In this document: one piece after another, positions 1 to 7,410 of the stretch
Position numbering within the stretch: position 1 is the stretch's first letter
Layout: every line of letters begins with the position of its first letter
Assembly (NCBI RefSeq): GCF_900102965.1
Contig: NZ_FNGM01000001.1
Location: forward strand, 850,294 to 914,293
Origin: Paenibacillus jilunlii
GTDB lineage: Bacteria > Bacillota > Bacilli > Paenibacillales > Paenibacillaceae
DNA length: 64,000 bases
Reading direction: 5' to 3'
Program-made: the position numbers and the translations under genes
Notes under the pieces: generated by a model
Database searches by the model: none
The model's input: the letters and a program-made list of their open reading frames with translations, nothing else
Told to the model about the DNA's origin: nothing

Positions 1-615
1 GTCGGCAAGACGACTACCATCGGCAAGCTGGCGCACCGCTACAAACAAGAGGGCAAAAAGGTTTTGCTCGCCGCAGGCGATACCTTCCGGGCGGGGGCCA
101 TAGAGCAATTGGAAGTCTGGGGACAGCGTGCGGGTGTAGATGTCATCAAGCAGCAGGCTGGTTCTGATCCGGCTGCGGTGATGTTCGATGCCGTGCAGGC
201 TGCCAAGCAGCGGAATGTGGATGTGCTCATCTGCGACACCGCAGGCAGACTGCAGAACAAAAGCAATCTCATGGAAGAGCTTAACAAAATCTTCCGTGTC
301 ATTCAGCGGGAGATTCCCAGCGCACCGCATGAGGTGCTGATGGTGCTGGATGCCACCACGGGCCAGAATGCTTTGACCCAGGCCAAGCTGTTTGGCGAAA
401 AAAGCGGCGTCACCGGCCTGGTGCTGACCAAGCTGGACGGCACGGCCAAAGGCGGGATTGTCGTTGCCATCCGTCAGGAAATGAATCTTCCGGTGAAGCT
501 TGTCGGCTTAGGTGAGAAGATGGAGGATTTGCAGCCGTTTGACTCCACCCAGTTCGTCCATGCTCTGTTCGCCGGTATGATTTCCGCGGAAGAGGATAAC
601 GAAAAGCAGGAATAG
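1..615 (+). CDS. ftsY: Signal recognition particle receptor FtsY, C-terminal part
   Basis: SRP-receptor GTPase that docks SRP-bound ribosomes at the membrane for co-translational insertion. The window opens inside the gene, so only the last 204 residues are present. They begin in the G1 loop (VGKTTT) and continue with GDTFRAGA, the G3 motif CDTAGR and the G4 motif TKLDG, in the order expected for the NG domain of SRP GTPases. The acidic C-terminal tail and the absence of an M domain fit FtsY rather than Ffh. A strong terminator follows about 40 bases downstream. The start lies outside the window. Confidence 0.96.
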   Translation, partial: VGKTTTIGKLAHRYKQEGKKVLLAAGDTFRAGAIEQLEVWGQRAGVDVIKQQAGSDPAAVMFDAVQAAKQRNVDVLICDTAGRLQNKSNLMEELNKIFRVIQREIPSAPHEVLMVLDATTGQNALTQAKLFGEKSGVTGLVLTKLDGTAKGGIVVAIRQEMNLPVKLVGLGEKMEDLQPFDSTQFVHALFAGMISAEEDNEKQE

Positions 616-655
616 AGCAGCTTTTTAACCAAACCATAGGAATCTTGGACGCCAG

Positions 656-698
656 GAGCGGCCGTGCCTCTTTAATAGAAGCACCGGCCGCTCTTTTT
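656..698 (+). terminator. Rho-independent terminator after ftsY
   Basis: GC-rich inverted repeat GAGCGGCCGTGC / GCACCGGCCGCTC (one bulged base) followed at once by a T run. It ends the ftsY transcript. Confidence 0.9.
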
Positions 699-724
699 CC
701 TGGAAAACACCATAAAAATTCAAT

Positions 725-744
725 ATATGAAAAATTCATAATAG
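725..744. repeat. 20-bp palindromic element, copy 1
   Basis: ATATGAAAAATTCATAATAG contains the palindrome TATGAA-AAA-TTCATA. A copy with one mismatch lies at 14492-14511, upstream of the rtp-like gene. Both copies sit roughly 120-150 bases upstream of a promoter-like sequence. Function unknown; a shared regulator site is one possibility. Confidence 0.4.
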
Positions 745-878
745 TACTGCTTGTCAACTCTCCCGCATACAATTCTATGTATTCTTCATATACATATCCT
801 TGATCAACATTTTTTGAGAAAGGAAGCGATTCCACGAAAGTGTGATGGATACTATACTCCATTATGCTGTTATATATA

Positions 879-908
879 TTGACATGGACAATATCATTTA
901 CGTATGAT
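879..908 (+). promoter_or_regulatory. Sigma-A promoter of the ATP-grasp / alpha-E / transglutaminase operon
   Basis: TTGACA (879-884), an 18-base spacer and TATGAT (903-908), about 100 bases upstream of the first start codon. It is the best consensus promoter in the 390-base gap after ftsY; the rest of that gap is AT-rich with no gene visible. Confidence 0.65.
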
Positions 909-1006
909 GAATGTATATTTTAATATTTTCGTAGTTCATTTCTGAAAATCACACTATTTTGTCAACAAACATGACACATTATATTGATCCGAAAGGAGTC
1001 GGGCTC

Positions 1007-2470
1007 ATGTCCAAACTTGATCCTCTGCCCGGACTGTCTCCGTATCCACTGCAGCATTTTTACGATGAAATGTATGCTGATGAACGGAGTATCCGGCCGC
1101 ATTACAAACATGTGAACCGCATGTTTTCCGGGATGAGCCCCGAAGAGCTGCAGCTCAAACAGAAAATGATGCAGCGTCGGATGATGGAAGAGGGAATTAC
1201 CTTTACGCTGTACAATCCTGCACAGGACCATCCTATGGAGCGTACGATTCCCTTTGATATGATTCCGCGGATTATTCCCAAAGTGGAATGGGAGCGGCTG
1301 GAAGCCGGGATTGCTCAACGGATTACAGCCTTGAATCTGTTCATACACGATATCTATCATGAGCAATACATTGTCAAAGATGGCATCGTGCCGCGCCGCA
1401 TGATCCTCTCTAATTGCTATTTCCGTCCGGAGATGTCCGGTTTGCGGGTGCCCGGCGGCGCCTACGTCACGACCTCTGGAATTGACCTCATCCGTCATCA
1501 CAACGGGGAATATTATGTGCTTGAGGACAATTTGCGGACACCTTCAGGGTTTTCCTACCTATTTAAAGGCAGATCCCTGATGAACCAGCTGTTTCCCGAA
1601 TTGTCTTTGGCCAGCTCCATCCGGGATGTGGACCACTGCTTGAACCGGTTCCTCTCTGTATTGCGCAGCCTTTCCCCGTCCCGGACGAAGGACCCGGTGA
1701 TTGCGCTGCTGACTCCGGGTGAATACAATTCTGCTTACTATGAACATGCTTTTCTGGCCCAGCAAATGGGAATCCACCTGGTCGAAGGCCGGGATTTGGT
1801 TGCCCAGGACCACAAGGTCTACCTAAAGGAAATGAACGGCATGCGGCGCGTGGATGTATTGTACCGCAGACTGGATGATGATTTTATAGACCCGCTGGCT
1901 TTTCAGCCGAATTCACTCCTGGGAGTGGCCGGGTTGATGAATGCTTACCGGGCAGGAAATATTGCCATAGCCAATGCACCGGGAACCGGTGTGGCCGATG
2001 ACAAAGCGATGTACGTCTATGTCCCGGATATGATCCGGTATTATCTGAACGAAGAGCCTATCTTGGGGAATGTCCCCACCTATCTGCTGTCCAGGACACA
2101 GGAACGCCAGTATGTGCTGGATCATCTGGAAGAAATGGTAGTTAAAGAAACTTCGTTATCCGGCGGGTATGGCATGCTGATCGGCAGCGAGGCCTCCAAA
2201 GACGAGCTGGCAGATTTCCGGCTCAAAATCCTTGCCCATCCGGCCCGATATATCGCCCAGCCCATAATGTCACTGTCAAGAGCACCGGTGCTCTCCGAAG
2301 GCCGCATGACTCCGCGCCATATTGATCTGCGGGCATTTGTGCTGATGGGTTCGGACCGTAAGCCGCATGTCATTCCAGGGGGGCTGACCCGTGTCGCCAT
2401 GAAGGAAGGATCGCTGGTGGTCAACTCATCACAGGGAGGCGGTGTGAAGGATACCTGGGTAATGGCTTAA
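1007..2470 (+). CDS. Circularly permuted ATP-grasp protein
   Basis: 487 residues resembling the circularly permuted ATP-grasp family (DUF404/DUF407 type), predicted to make an ATP-dependent carboxylate-amine bond; the substrate is unknown. Landmarks include VLEDNLRTPSGFSYL, LLTPGEYNSAYYEH, the VKETSLSGGYGM loop and HIDLRAFVL. The ATG at 1007 has GAAAGGAG eight bases upstream; an in-frame TTG at 959 lacks such a site. First gene of a three-gene operon with an alpha-E protein and a transglutaminase-like protein, a set that recurs in many bacteria and is thought to act on peptides or proteins. The biochemical role is inference. Confidence 0.88.
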   Translation: MSKLDPLPGLSPYPLQHFYDEMYADERSIRPHYKHVNRMFSGMSPEELQLKQKMMQRRMMEEGITFTLYNPAQDHPMERTIPFDMIPRIIPKVEWERLEAGIAQRITALNLFIHDIYHEQYIVKDGIVPRRMILSNCYFRPEMSGLRVPGGAYVTTSGIDLIRHHNGEYYVLEDNLRTPSGFSYLFKGRSLMNQLFPELSLASSIRDVDHCLNRFLSVLRSLSPSRTKDPVIALLTPGEYNSAYYEHAFLAQQMGIHLVEGRDLVAQDHKVYLKEMNGMRRVDVLYRRLDDDFIDPLAFQPNSLLGVAGLMNAYRAGNIAIANAPGTGVADDKAMYVYVPDMIRYYLNEEPILGNVPTYLLSRTQERQYVLDHLEEMVVKETSLSGGYGMLIGSEASKDELADFRLKILAHPARYIAQPIMSLSRAPVLSEGRMTPRHIDLRAFVLMGSDRKPHVIPGGLTRVAMKEGSLVVNSSQGGGVKDTWVMA

Positions 2471-2565
2471 GAGCAGGAATTGGCAGGACAACATTAGCTT
2501 GGAACATTTACAATCATATATCTTAACAAAGTGCGGCATCTATACGTTAACGAAGGAGTGGTACG

Positions 2566-3519
2566 ATGCTGAATCGCAACGCGGAGGCTTTGTTCTGGAT
2601 TGGCCGTTACATTGAGCGGGCGGAGAATCACGCACGGCTGATCGATGTTCATTATCATATTCAACAGGAAGAGGATTTCCAGGCGGAGGGACACAAGTGG
2701 TCCAGACTGATTGATGCGCTGGGTGTCCGGAATGAATATCAACAGCAGTTTGACGGCTTCTCCGAGCAGGATGTTTTATCCTTCATTACACTTGATCTTG
2801 GTAATTCTAATTCTTTGTTCTCTTGTGTCCATCAGGCGAGAAATAATCTCCGCACCCTGCGGCAGCATCTCCCCAGCGAACTGTGGGATATCATCAACAG
2901 CTTCAACTTGTGGCTTGGAGAGCAGTCAGTGGCGGAAATTCTGAGCGGTCCCCATCAGTTCTACCAGCAAGTAAAAGAGCGTGCTGCCATGTTCCTCGGT
3001 GCAGAGCAGTCCGTGATGCTGCGGGGCAATGAATGGCGGTTTATCGAGAGCGGGCGGTTTCTGGAAAGGGCAGAGAATACGACCCGGATTCTGCAGGCGG
3101 TAACGGTATCCTGCAAGTCCAAGGATATCAACGCGGTCTACACCCAGCTTCAGGCGGTGCTCAAATCAGTAAGCGGATATCAAGCCTTCCGGCGGTATTA
3201 TGCGGATGCGGTGTCACCGGAGAGCATACTGGAGTTCCTGATCGTGAATGCCTATTTTCCCCGTTCGATCCGCTTCTCGTTCCATAAGCTGGAGGAGCAT
3301 TTAGCGAAGCTGAAGCTGGATTCTTCCGAGAAAGGCTCCGGGCATGAACGGGTTATCCGCCAGGCCGGCAAGATTAAGGCCGAGCTGGATTATATGGAAA
3401 AAGAAGAGATGTCCGGCGATCTTGTCGAGGACGTACTGCAATCGTTGATGGGTTCCTGCCAGAAGCTGGGCAGAACGATGGAAGGCGCCTTTTTTCGCCG
3501 TGAAGGAGTGTCCGCATGA
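2566..3519 (+). CDS. Alpha-E domain protein
   Basis: 317-residue mostly helical protein of the alpha-E (DUF403) family. It opens with the family's characteristic MLNRNAEALFWIGRYIERAENHARL and repeats an ESGRFLERAENTTRIL element near residue 165. No catalytic motif is known; the family nearly always sits beside circularly permuted ATP-grasp and transglutaminase-like genes, as here. Start ATG with GAAGGAG eight bases upstream. Its stop overlaps the next start by four bases (ATGA), implying translational coupling. Partner or scaffold role is inferred from context only. Confidence 0.9.
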   Translation: MLNRNAEALFWIGRYIERAENHARLIDVHYHIQQEEDFQAEGHKWSRLIDALGVRNEYQQQFDGFSEQDVLSFITLDLGNSNSLFSCVHQARNNLRTLRQHLPSELWDIINSFNLWLGEQSVAEILSGPHQFYQQVKERAAMFLGAEQSVMLRGNEWRFIESGRFLERAENTTRILQAVTVSCKSKDINAVYTQLQAVLKSVSGYQAFRRYYADAVSPESILEFLIVNAYFPRSIRFSFHKLEEHLAKLKLDSSEKGSGHERVIRQAGKIKAELDYMEKEEMSGDLVEDVLQSLMGSCQKLGRTMEGAFFRREGVSA

Positions 3520-4382
3520 AAATACAAATCGATCATACGACGACATACAGCTACCCGGAGCCGGTTACGGACAGTGTCAATGAAATCCGTCTGACGCCGC
3601 GCACCAATTACCGGCAATCCTGCTACCATCATGAAGTAGAAGTAATTCCGCCGGCCAATCTGCTGACGTATGAGGATTTTTTTGGGAACCGGGTTCATGC
3701 TTATTCTGTAAATAAGCCGCATACCGAAATGGTCATCCGCACCAAGGCCACTGTGGTTACGCTGGATAAGGCGCAAGGCACGGATTTGCCGCATATTCCG
3801 CTGGAGGAGCAGGTGAAGCTGCTGAACGATGAGAAGTTCCAAAACCGGTATGTGGAGTTCATCCTGCCTACCCGTTATACGGAAGTGACACCTGAACTGA
3901 TTGAATTTGCTTCACAGCATCCGTTTGATGCAGCAGAGGATATGTACGAATGGACCAAAAAGCTGTCTTCGACGATCTACGGGCAGTTTACGTATGACCC
4001 CGAAGCCACAAGTGTCAACACTACCGTGAAAAAAGCGCTAAAGCTCAAACGGGGGGTATGCCAGGATTACGCCCATCTGATGATTGCCGTCTGCCGCAGT
4101 GCCGGACTGCCTTCCCGGTATGTCAGCGGGTATCATTTTGTCGGAGATCTTCAGGGCGGCAATGCCGATTTCGAGCAGGCTTCGCATGCCTGGGTGGAGA
4201 CGCATATTCCCGGCACCGGCTGGCTGGGCTTTGATCCTACGAATAACATGGAAGTGAACTGGCGGTACATTAAGCTGGGGCATGGCAGGGATTACAAGGA
4301 TATCGTTCCGGTAAAAGGAGTCTACCGAGGGGTTGGCGGAACGCTGACAGTGAAGGTCGATGTGCGGCAGCTGGAGAAATGA
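3516..4382 (+). CDS. Transglutaminase-like protein with N-terminal beta domain
   Basis: 288 residues. The N-terminal third matches the bacterial transglutaminase-like N domain (IDHTTTYSYPEPV, LTPRTN). The papain-like core keeps the Cys-His-Asp triad: Cys182 in GVCQDYAHL, His224 in ASHAWVE and Asp near 239 in GFDPTNN. It is likely a thiol peptidase or amide-bond enzyme working with the two upstream gene products. There is no signal peptide, so it is cytoplasmic. Translation is coupled to the alpha-E gene through a four-base overlap, and a terminator follows within 40 bases. Confidence 0.93.
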   Translation: MKIQIDHTTTYSYPEPVTDSVNEIRLTPRTNYRQSCYHHEVEVIPPANLLTYEDFFGNRVHAYSVNKPHTEMVIRTKATVVTLDKAQGTDLPHIPLEEQVKLLNDEKFQNRYVEFILPTRYTEVTPELIEFASQHPFDAAEDMYEWTKKLSSTIYGQFTYDPEATSVNTTVKKALKLKRGVCQDYAHLMIAVCRSAGLPSRYVSGYHFVGDLQGGNADFEQASHAWVETHIPGTGWLGFDPTNNMEVNWRYIKLGHGRDYKDIVPVKGVYRGVGGTLTVKVDVRQLEK

Positions 4383-4396
4383 AGGAGTGTAGGAGT

Positions 4397-4421
4397 GGCC
4401 TCGCGGGAGCGGGGCTTTTTT
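4397..4421 (+). terminator. Terminator after the ATP-grasp operon
   Basis: Stem GCCTCGC / GCGGGGC (one T.G pair) with a GGGA loop, followed by six T residues. Confidence 0.75.
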
Positions 4422-4525
4422 GACCTACCAGAAAGGATACATGGGGGGCCCCGCAAAGCACCTGAATCAGCTTCCATGCAAAGGCCTTACTTTGTGGGGG
4501 GATTGTGTGCATGTCGCACCTGGGT

Positions 4526-4556
4526 TTGTGCAAATTTTGCATAAAATGATTATAAT
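4526..4556 (+). promoter_or_regulatory. Probable promoter of the SDR gene
   Basis: A perfect TATAAT at 4551-4556 with a weaker TTGTGC (4526-4531), 19-base spacer, 68 bases upstream of the start codon. Confidence 0.45.
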
Positions 4557-4623
4557 CAGGGCCTGTTTGGGTAATCTTGAAACAGAGCCACTATGGTGGA
4601 CGACTTGGAAAGGGAGTGTACAT

Positions 4624-5433
4624 ATGAGCCCAAATATAATGAAAAAGAAGCGTTTCCTCGGTAAAACGGCCATCATTACAGGAGCGGGCTCCGGAATCGG
4701 CAGAGCGACAGCGATTCAGATGGCCCGTGAAGGTGCAAATGTGGCCTTGTTTGATCTGGTGAATGAACGTACCTCCGTTCTGGAACAGAAGTTGAACAAG
4801 CTGCGCAAGGACTGCGCCCTGGCCATTGATGTGGACACTTCGGACGAGAAGCGTATGGAAGAGGCGGTGCGCAGGACTGTTGAGCATTTCGGCGGACTGG
4901 ACATTGTTTTTGCCAATGCCGGCATCAATGGTGCGGTAGGGCCGATTGAGGAGCTGAGTCTGAGTGACTGGGAGCGTACAATGTCCGTGAATCTGACGGG
5001 GACTTTCCTGACACTGAAATACAGCATTCCGCATCTCAAGGAAAAGGGCAAAGGAAGCATCATCATCACCAGCTCCATCAACGGCAACAGCCGGTTCGCC
5101 AGCTTTGGCTGGTCACCGTACAGCACCACCAAAGCCGGACAGGTTGCTTTTGCCAAGATGGCGGCGCTGGAGCTGGCGAAGTTCAAAATCCGGGTTAACG
5201 TCATTTGTCCGGGAGCGATCTCCACTAACATCGATGAAAGTACAGAATTTAATGAGGAAGTGGAAACGATCGTCATCCCGATTGAGTTCCCGGAGGGGGC
5301 CCAGCCCCTTGCTGACGGCCCCGGCAAGCCGGAAAATGTAGCCGACCTGGTCTCTTTTCTCGCTTCGGATGACGCGATTCATATTACCGGAGCGCAGATC
5401 ATAATTGATGGCGCGGAATCGCTTTTGTCATAA
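4624..5433 (+). CDS. SDR family NAD(P)-dependent oxidoreductase
   Basis: 269-residue classical short-chain dehydrogenase. The Rossmann cofactor loop TGAGSGIG is at residues 19-26, NAGING follows in the middle, ITSSIN holds the catalytic Ser region, and Tyr166-x3-Lys170 (YSTTK) is intact. The C terminus GAQIIIDGAE is typical. Substrate cannot be told from sequence; the family includes sugar, steroid and acyl reductases. Start ATG 4624 has AAAGGGAG upstream; a longer in-frame reading to 4420 lacks a site and is unlikely. Monocistronic, between a promoter-like sequence and a strong terminator. Confidence 0.9.
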   Translation: MSPNIMKKKRFLGKTAIITGAGSGIGRATAIQMAREGANVALFDLVNERTSVLEQKLNKLRKDCALAIDVDTSDEKRMEEAVRRTVEHFGGLDIVFANAGINGAVGPIEELSLSDWERTMSVNLTGTFLTLKYSIPHLKEKGKGSIIITSSINGNSRFASFGWSPYSTTKAGQVAFAKMAALELAKFKIRVNVICPGAISTNIDESTEFNEEVETIVIPIEFPEGAQPLADGPGKPENVADLVSFLASDDAIHITGAQIIIDGAESLLS

Positions 5434-5442
5434 AAACCAGGA

Positions 5443-5496
5443 AACAGCCTTATCCATGAGTCAGGGATGACTAAGGATAAGGCTGTTTGTGCTTTT
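5443..5496 (+). terminator. Terminator after the SDR gene
   Basis: Perfect 13-bp inverted repeat AACAGCCTTATCC / GGATAAGGCTGTT with a 19-base loop, followed by TGTGCTTTT. Confidence 0.85.
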
Positions 5497-5568
5497 CTAA
5501 TTAGATGGTTGTAAAATAACAAACGAAATGATAATATGTCTATATAATTGATGATGAATTGGGTGATC

Positions 5569-6360
5569 ATGTTGGCAGAAGACAATGAATCGGTTAGCAT
5601 TTCGGAAAAGTTCTGGAATGCCTCCATTAGTGAGCTGAAGCAGGGATACCGGTTTGAAATGCGGGCGCATTCAGGTTTTTATACATGTCTTGTCTGCGGA
5701 GAGGAATTTGAAAAAGGTCTGATCTACAAGGAAGACAGCCGTTATTATGAAGCCGGGAAGTATGCAGCTCTTCATGTGGAACAAGTGCATGGCGGTATGT
5801 TTAACTGGCTGCTGGGGCTGGATAAGAAGCTTACCGGACTGACAGAGCTGCAGAAGGGGCTGCTGAATGCTTTCCGGCACAGCCTGAGCGATGGAGAAGC
5901 TGCCAAGGAGCTCGGCATTGGCAGCACTTCCACGGTGCGGAATCACCGGTTTACGCTGCGGGAAAAGGTGAAGCAGGCGAAGCTGTTCCTTGCCGTGATG
6001 GAGCTTGCCGAAGATAAGCCGGGGGCGTCCTCGCCTTTTGTCAGCATTCCGCGTTCTGCGGCTATGGTTGACGAGCGGTTTGCGATTACCGAGGAAGAGA
6101 ATGCCGAGATTCTGAGCGCTTATTTTAAGCAGGGGCCGGACGGTCCGCTCTCGGAGTTCCCAAAGAAACAGAAGCGTAAAGCGGCTATTCTCCGCCAGCT
6201 GATCAAGCGTTTTGAAACCGGACGCCAGTACACGGAGAAGGAAGTTAATGCTCTCTTGAAGGAAGCTTCCCCTGATTATGTAACGCTCCGGCGGTATCTG
6301 ATCGATTACGGGCTGCTGGACCGTGAGCCTGACGGAAGCACCTACTGGGTTAAATTATAA
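5569..6360 (+). CDS. DUF2087-type DNA-binding regulator
   Basis: About 263 residues in three parts. An N-terminal putative zinc module has CLVCGEEF followed by HVEQVH (C-x2-C ... H-x5-H). A central LuxR/sigma-4-like helix-turn-helix reads ELQKGLLNAFRHSLSDGEAA then a recognition-like GSTSTVRNHRF. The C-terminal DUF2087-like domain carries KRKAAILRQLIKRF and PDYVTLRRYLIDYG. It is probably a transcriptional regulator; the target is unknown. The start is uncertain: ATG 5569 is preferred because GGGTGAT precedes it, but 5551 and 5554 are in frame. The next gene (GIY-YIG) follows after 21 bases, so the two are probably co-transcribed. Confidence 0.78.
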   Translation: MLAEDNESVSISEKFWNASISELKQGYRFEMRAHSGFYTCLVCGEEFEKGLIYKEDSRYYEAGKYAALHVEQVHGGMFNWLLGLDKKLTGLTELQKGLLNAFRHSLSDGEAAKELGIGSTSTVRNHRFTLREKVKQAKLFLAVMELAEDKPGASSPFVSIPRSAAMVDERFAITEEENAEILSAYFKQGPDGPLSEFPKKQKRKAAILRQLIKRFETGRQYTEKEVNALLKEASPDYVTLRRYLIDYGLLDREPDGSTYWVKL

Positions 6361-6381
6361 ATGAAGAGGAGACCATGAATC

Positions 6382-6759
6382 ATGGAGAAGTCTAAACGTA
6401 AAGAGCTGGCCTATAACTATGCGCATTCCCACCGCCCGATGGGGGTTTACCGGATTGTAAATACCAGAAATGATAAGGCTTTTGTGGGCAGCAGCATTAA
6501 TCTGGACGGCGTCTGGAACAAGCATAAGTTCATGCTGGATATCGGAAATCATGATAATAAAGCGCTTCAGGCAGACTGGAAGGAATTTGGGGAGAAAGCC
6601 TTTGTTTTTGAAATTCTGGAGAAGATTAAGCCTGAAGAGGATTTCGTAGCCGAAGTATCCGAGCTCACCAAATACCGCAAACTGCTGCCCGATCTGGAGA
6701 ATAAATGGCTGGAGCAGCTATCGCCGTATGGAGATCGCGGATATCTGAAAAAGAAATGA
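6382..6759 (+). CDS. GIY-YIG nuclease family protein
   Basis: 125-residue single-domain protein with a degenerate GIY-YIG core: MGVYRIVNTRND then KAFVGSSIN, the FVGS standing for the YIG half. Basic and aromatic residues follow (NKHKFMLDIGNHDNKALQ). The family cuts DNA in known cases, but whether this member is active is unknown. ATG 6382 has AAGAGGAG ten bases upstream; an ATG seven bases earlier is in another frame. It lies directly behind the DUF2087 regulator and likely shares its transcript. Confidence 0.8.
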   Translation: MEKSKRKELAYNYAHSHRPMGVYRIVNTRNDKAFVGSSINLDGVWNKHKFMLDIGNHDNKALQADWKEFGEKAFVFEILEKIKPEEDFVAEVSELTKYRKLLPDLENKWLEQLSPYGDRGYLKKK

Positions 6760-6884
6760 AGTGCTGGTATTTCCCGGCGGGTGATTTACCGCATTCCTTA
6801 TGCTAAACTATAGGCAAAACTGTAACATGTCGGGTTGACTTGCTGAATTCAGAAAGCCTTCCGGCAGAGGAGGGAAGTGCTGAT

Positions 6885-7280
6885 ATGTCGATTTTATCCT
6901 GGCTTGCGGAACAGAGGATACAGGAGGCTATGCGCAACGGCGAATTCGATAAGCTCCCTGGACATGGCAAACCGCTGGAGCTGGAGGATCTGTCCGGAGT
7001 ACCGGAAGAGCTGAGGATGTCCTTCACAATCATGAAGAACGCCGGTCTGCTGCCTGAAGAAATTATGCTCCGCAAGGAATGTGTAACGCTGGAAAAAATG
7101 CTCGCGGCTTGCCACAGCAGCGGCGCTGCCGCAGATGGCGAAAGGGAAGAGCTGGAATCCAGGCTCACGCTAAAAAGGCTTCGCCTTCAGGAGCTTATGC
7201 GGCAGCGCGGATTCGAGAACAGCAGCGCATTCTCCGACTATGGTGACCAGATTCAGGCACAGCTCACCCGTGAAGAATAA
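6885..7280 (+). CDS. DUF1992 domain protein (DnaJC28-like conserved domain)
   Basis: 131 residues. The N terminus ILSWLAEQRIQEAMRNGEF followed by DKLPGHGKPL matches the DUF1992 family (conserved region of DnaJ homologue subfamily C member 28), usually small cytoplasmic proteins without a J domain. The rest is charged helix. Function unknown. ATG 6885 has AGAGGAGGG upstream, favouring it over an in-frame TTG at 6840. It stands alone between the GIY-YIG gene and hrpB. Confidence 0.85.
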   Translation: MSILSWLAEQRIQEAMRNGEFDKLPGHGKPLELEDLSGVPEELRMSFTIMKNAGLLPEEIMLRKECVTLEKMLAACHSSGAAADGEREELESRLTLKRLRLQELMRQRGFENSSAFSDYGDQIQAQLTREE

Positions 7281-7287
7281 TAGATGA

Positions 7288-7328
7288 AGAGAGGCGCTTG
7301 CCCGGAAGGGCAGGGCGGCTCTCTATTT
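7288..7328 (+). terminator. Possible weak terminator after the DUF1992 gene
   Basis: Outer arms AGAGAG / CTCTCT and inner arms TGCCC / GGGCA form a hairpin. The T tract (TATTTGT) is poor, so efficiency is doubtful. Confidence 0.4.
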
Positions 7329-7410
7329 GTATGCAAAAAGCTTGATATTTAATAGGGTTTCACCCATCATATGAGAGATACCGCATTATAACAAGTTATG
7401 GAGAGATTAG

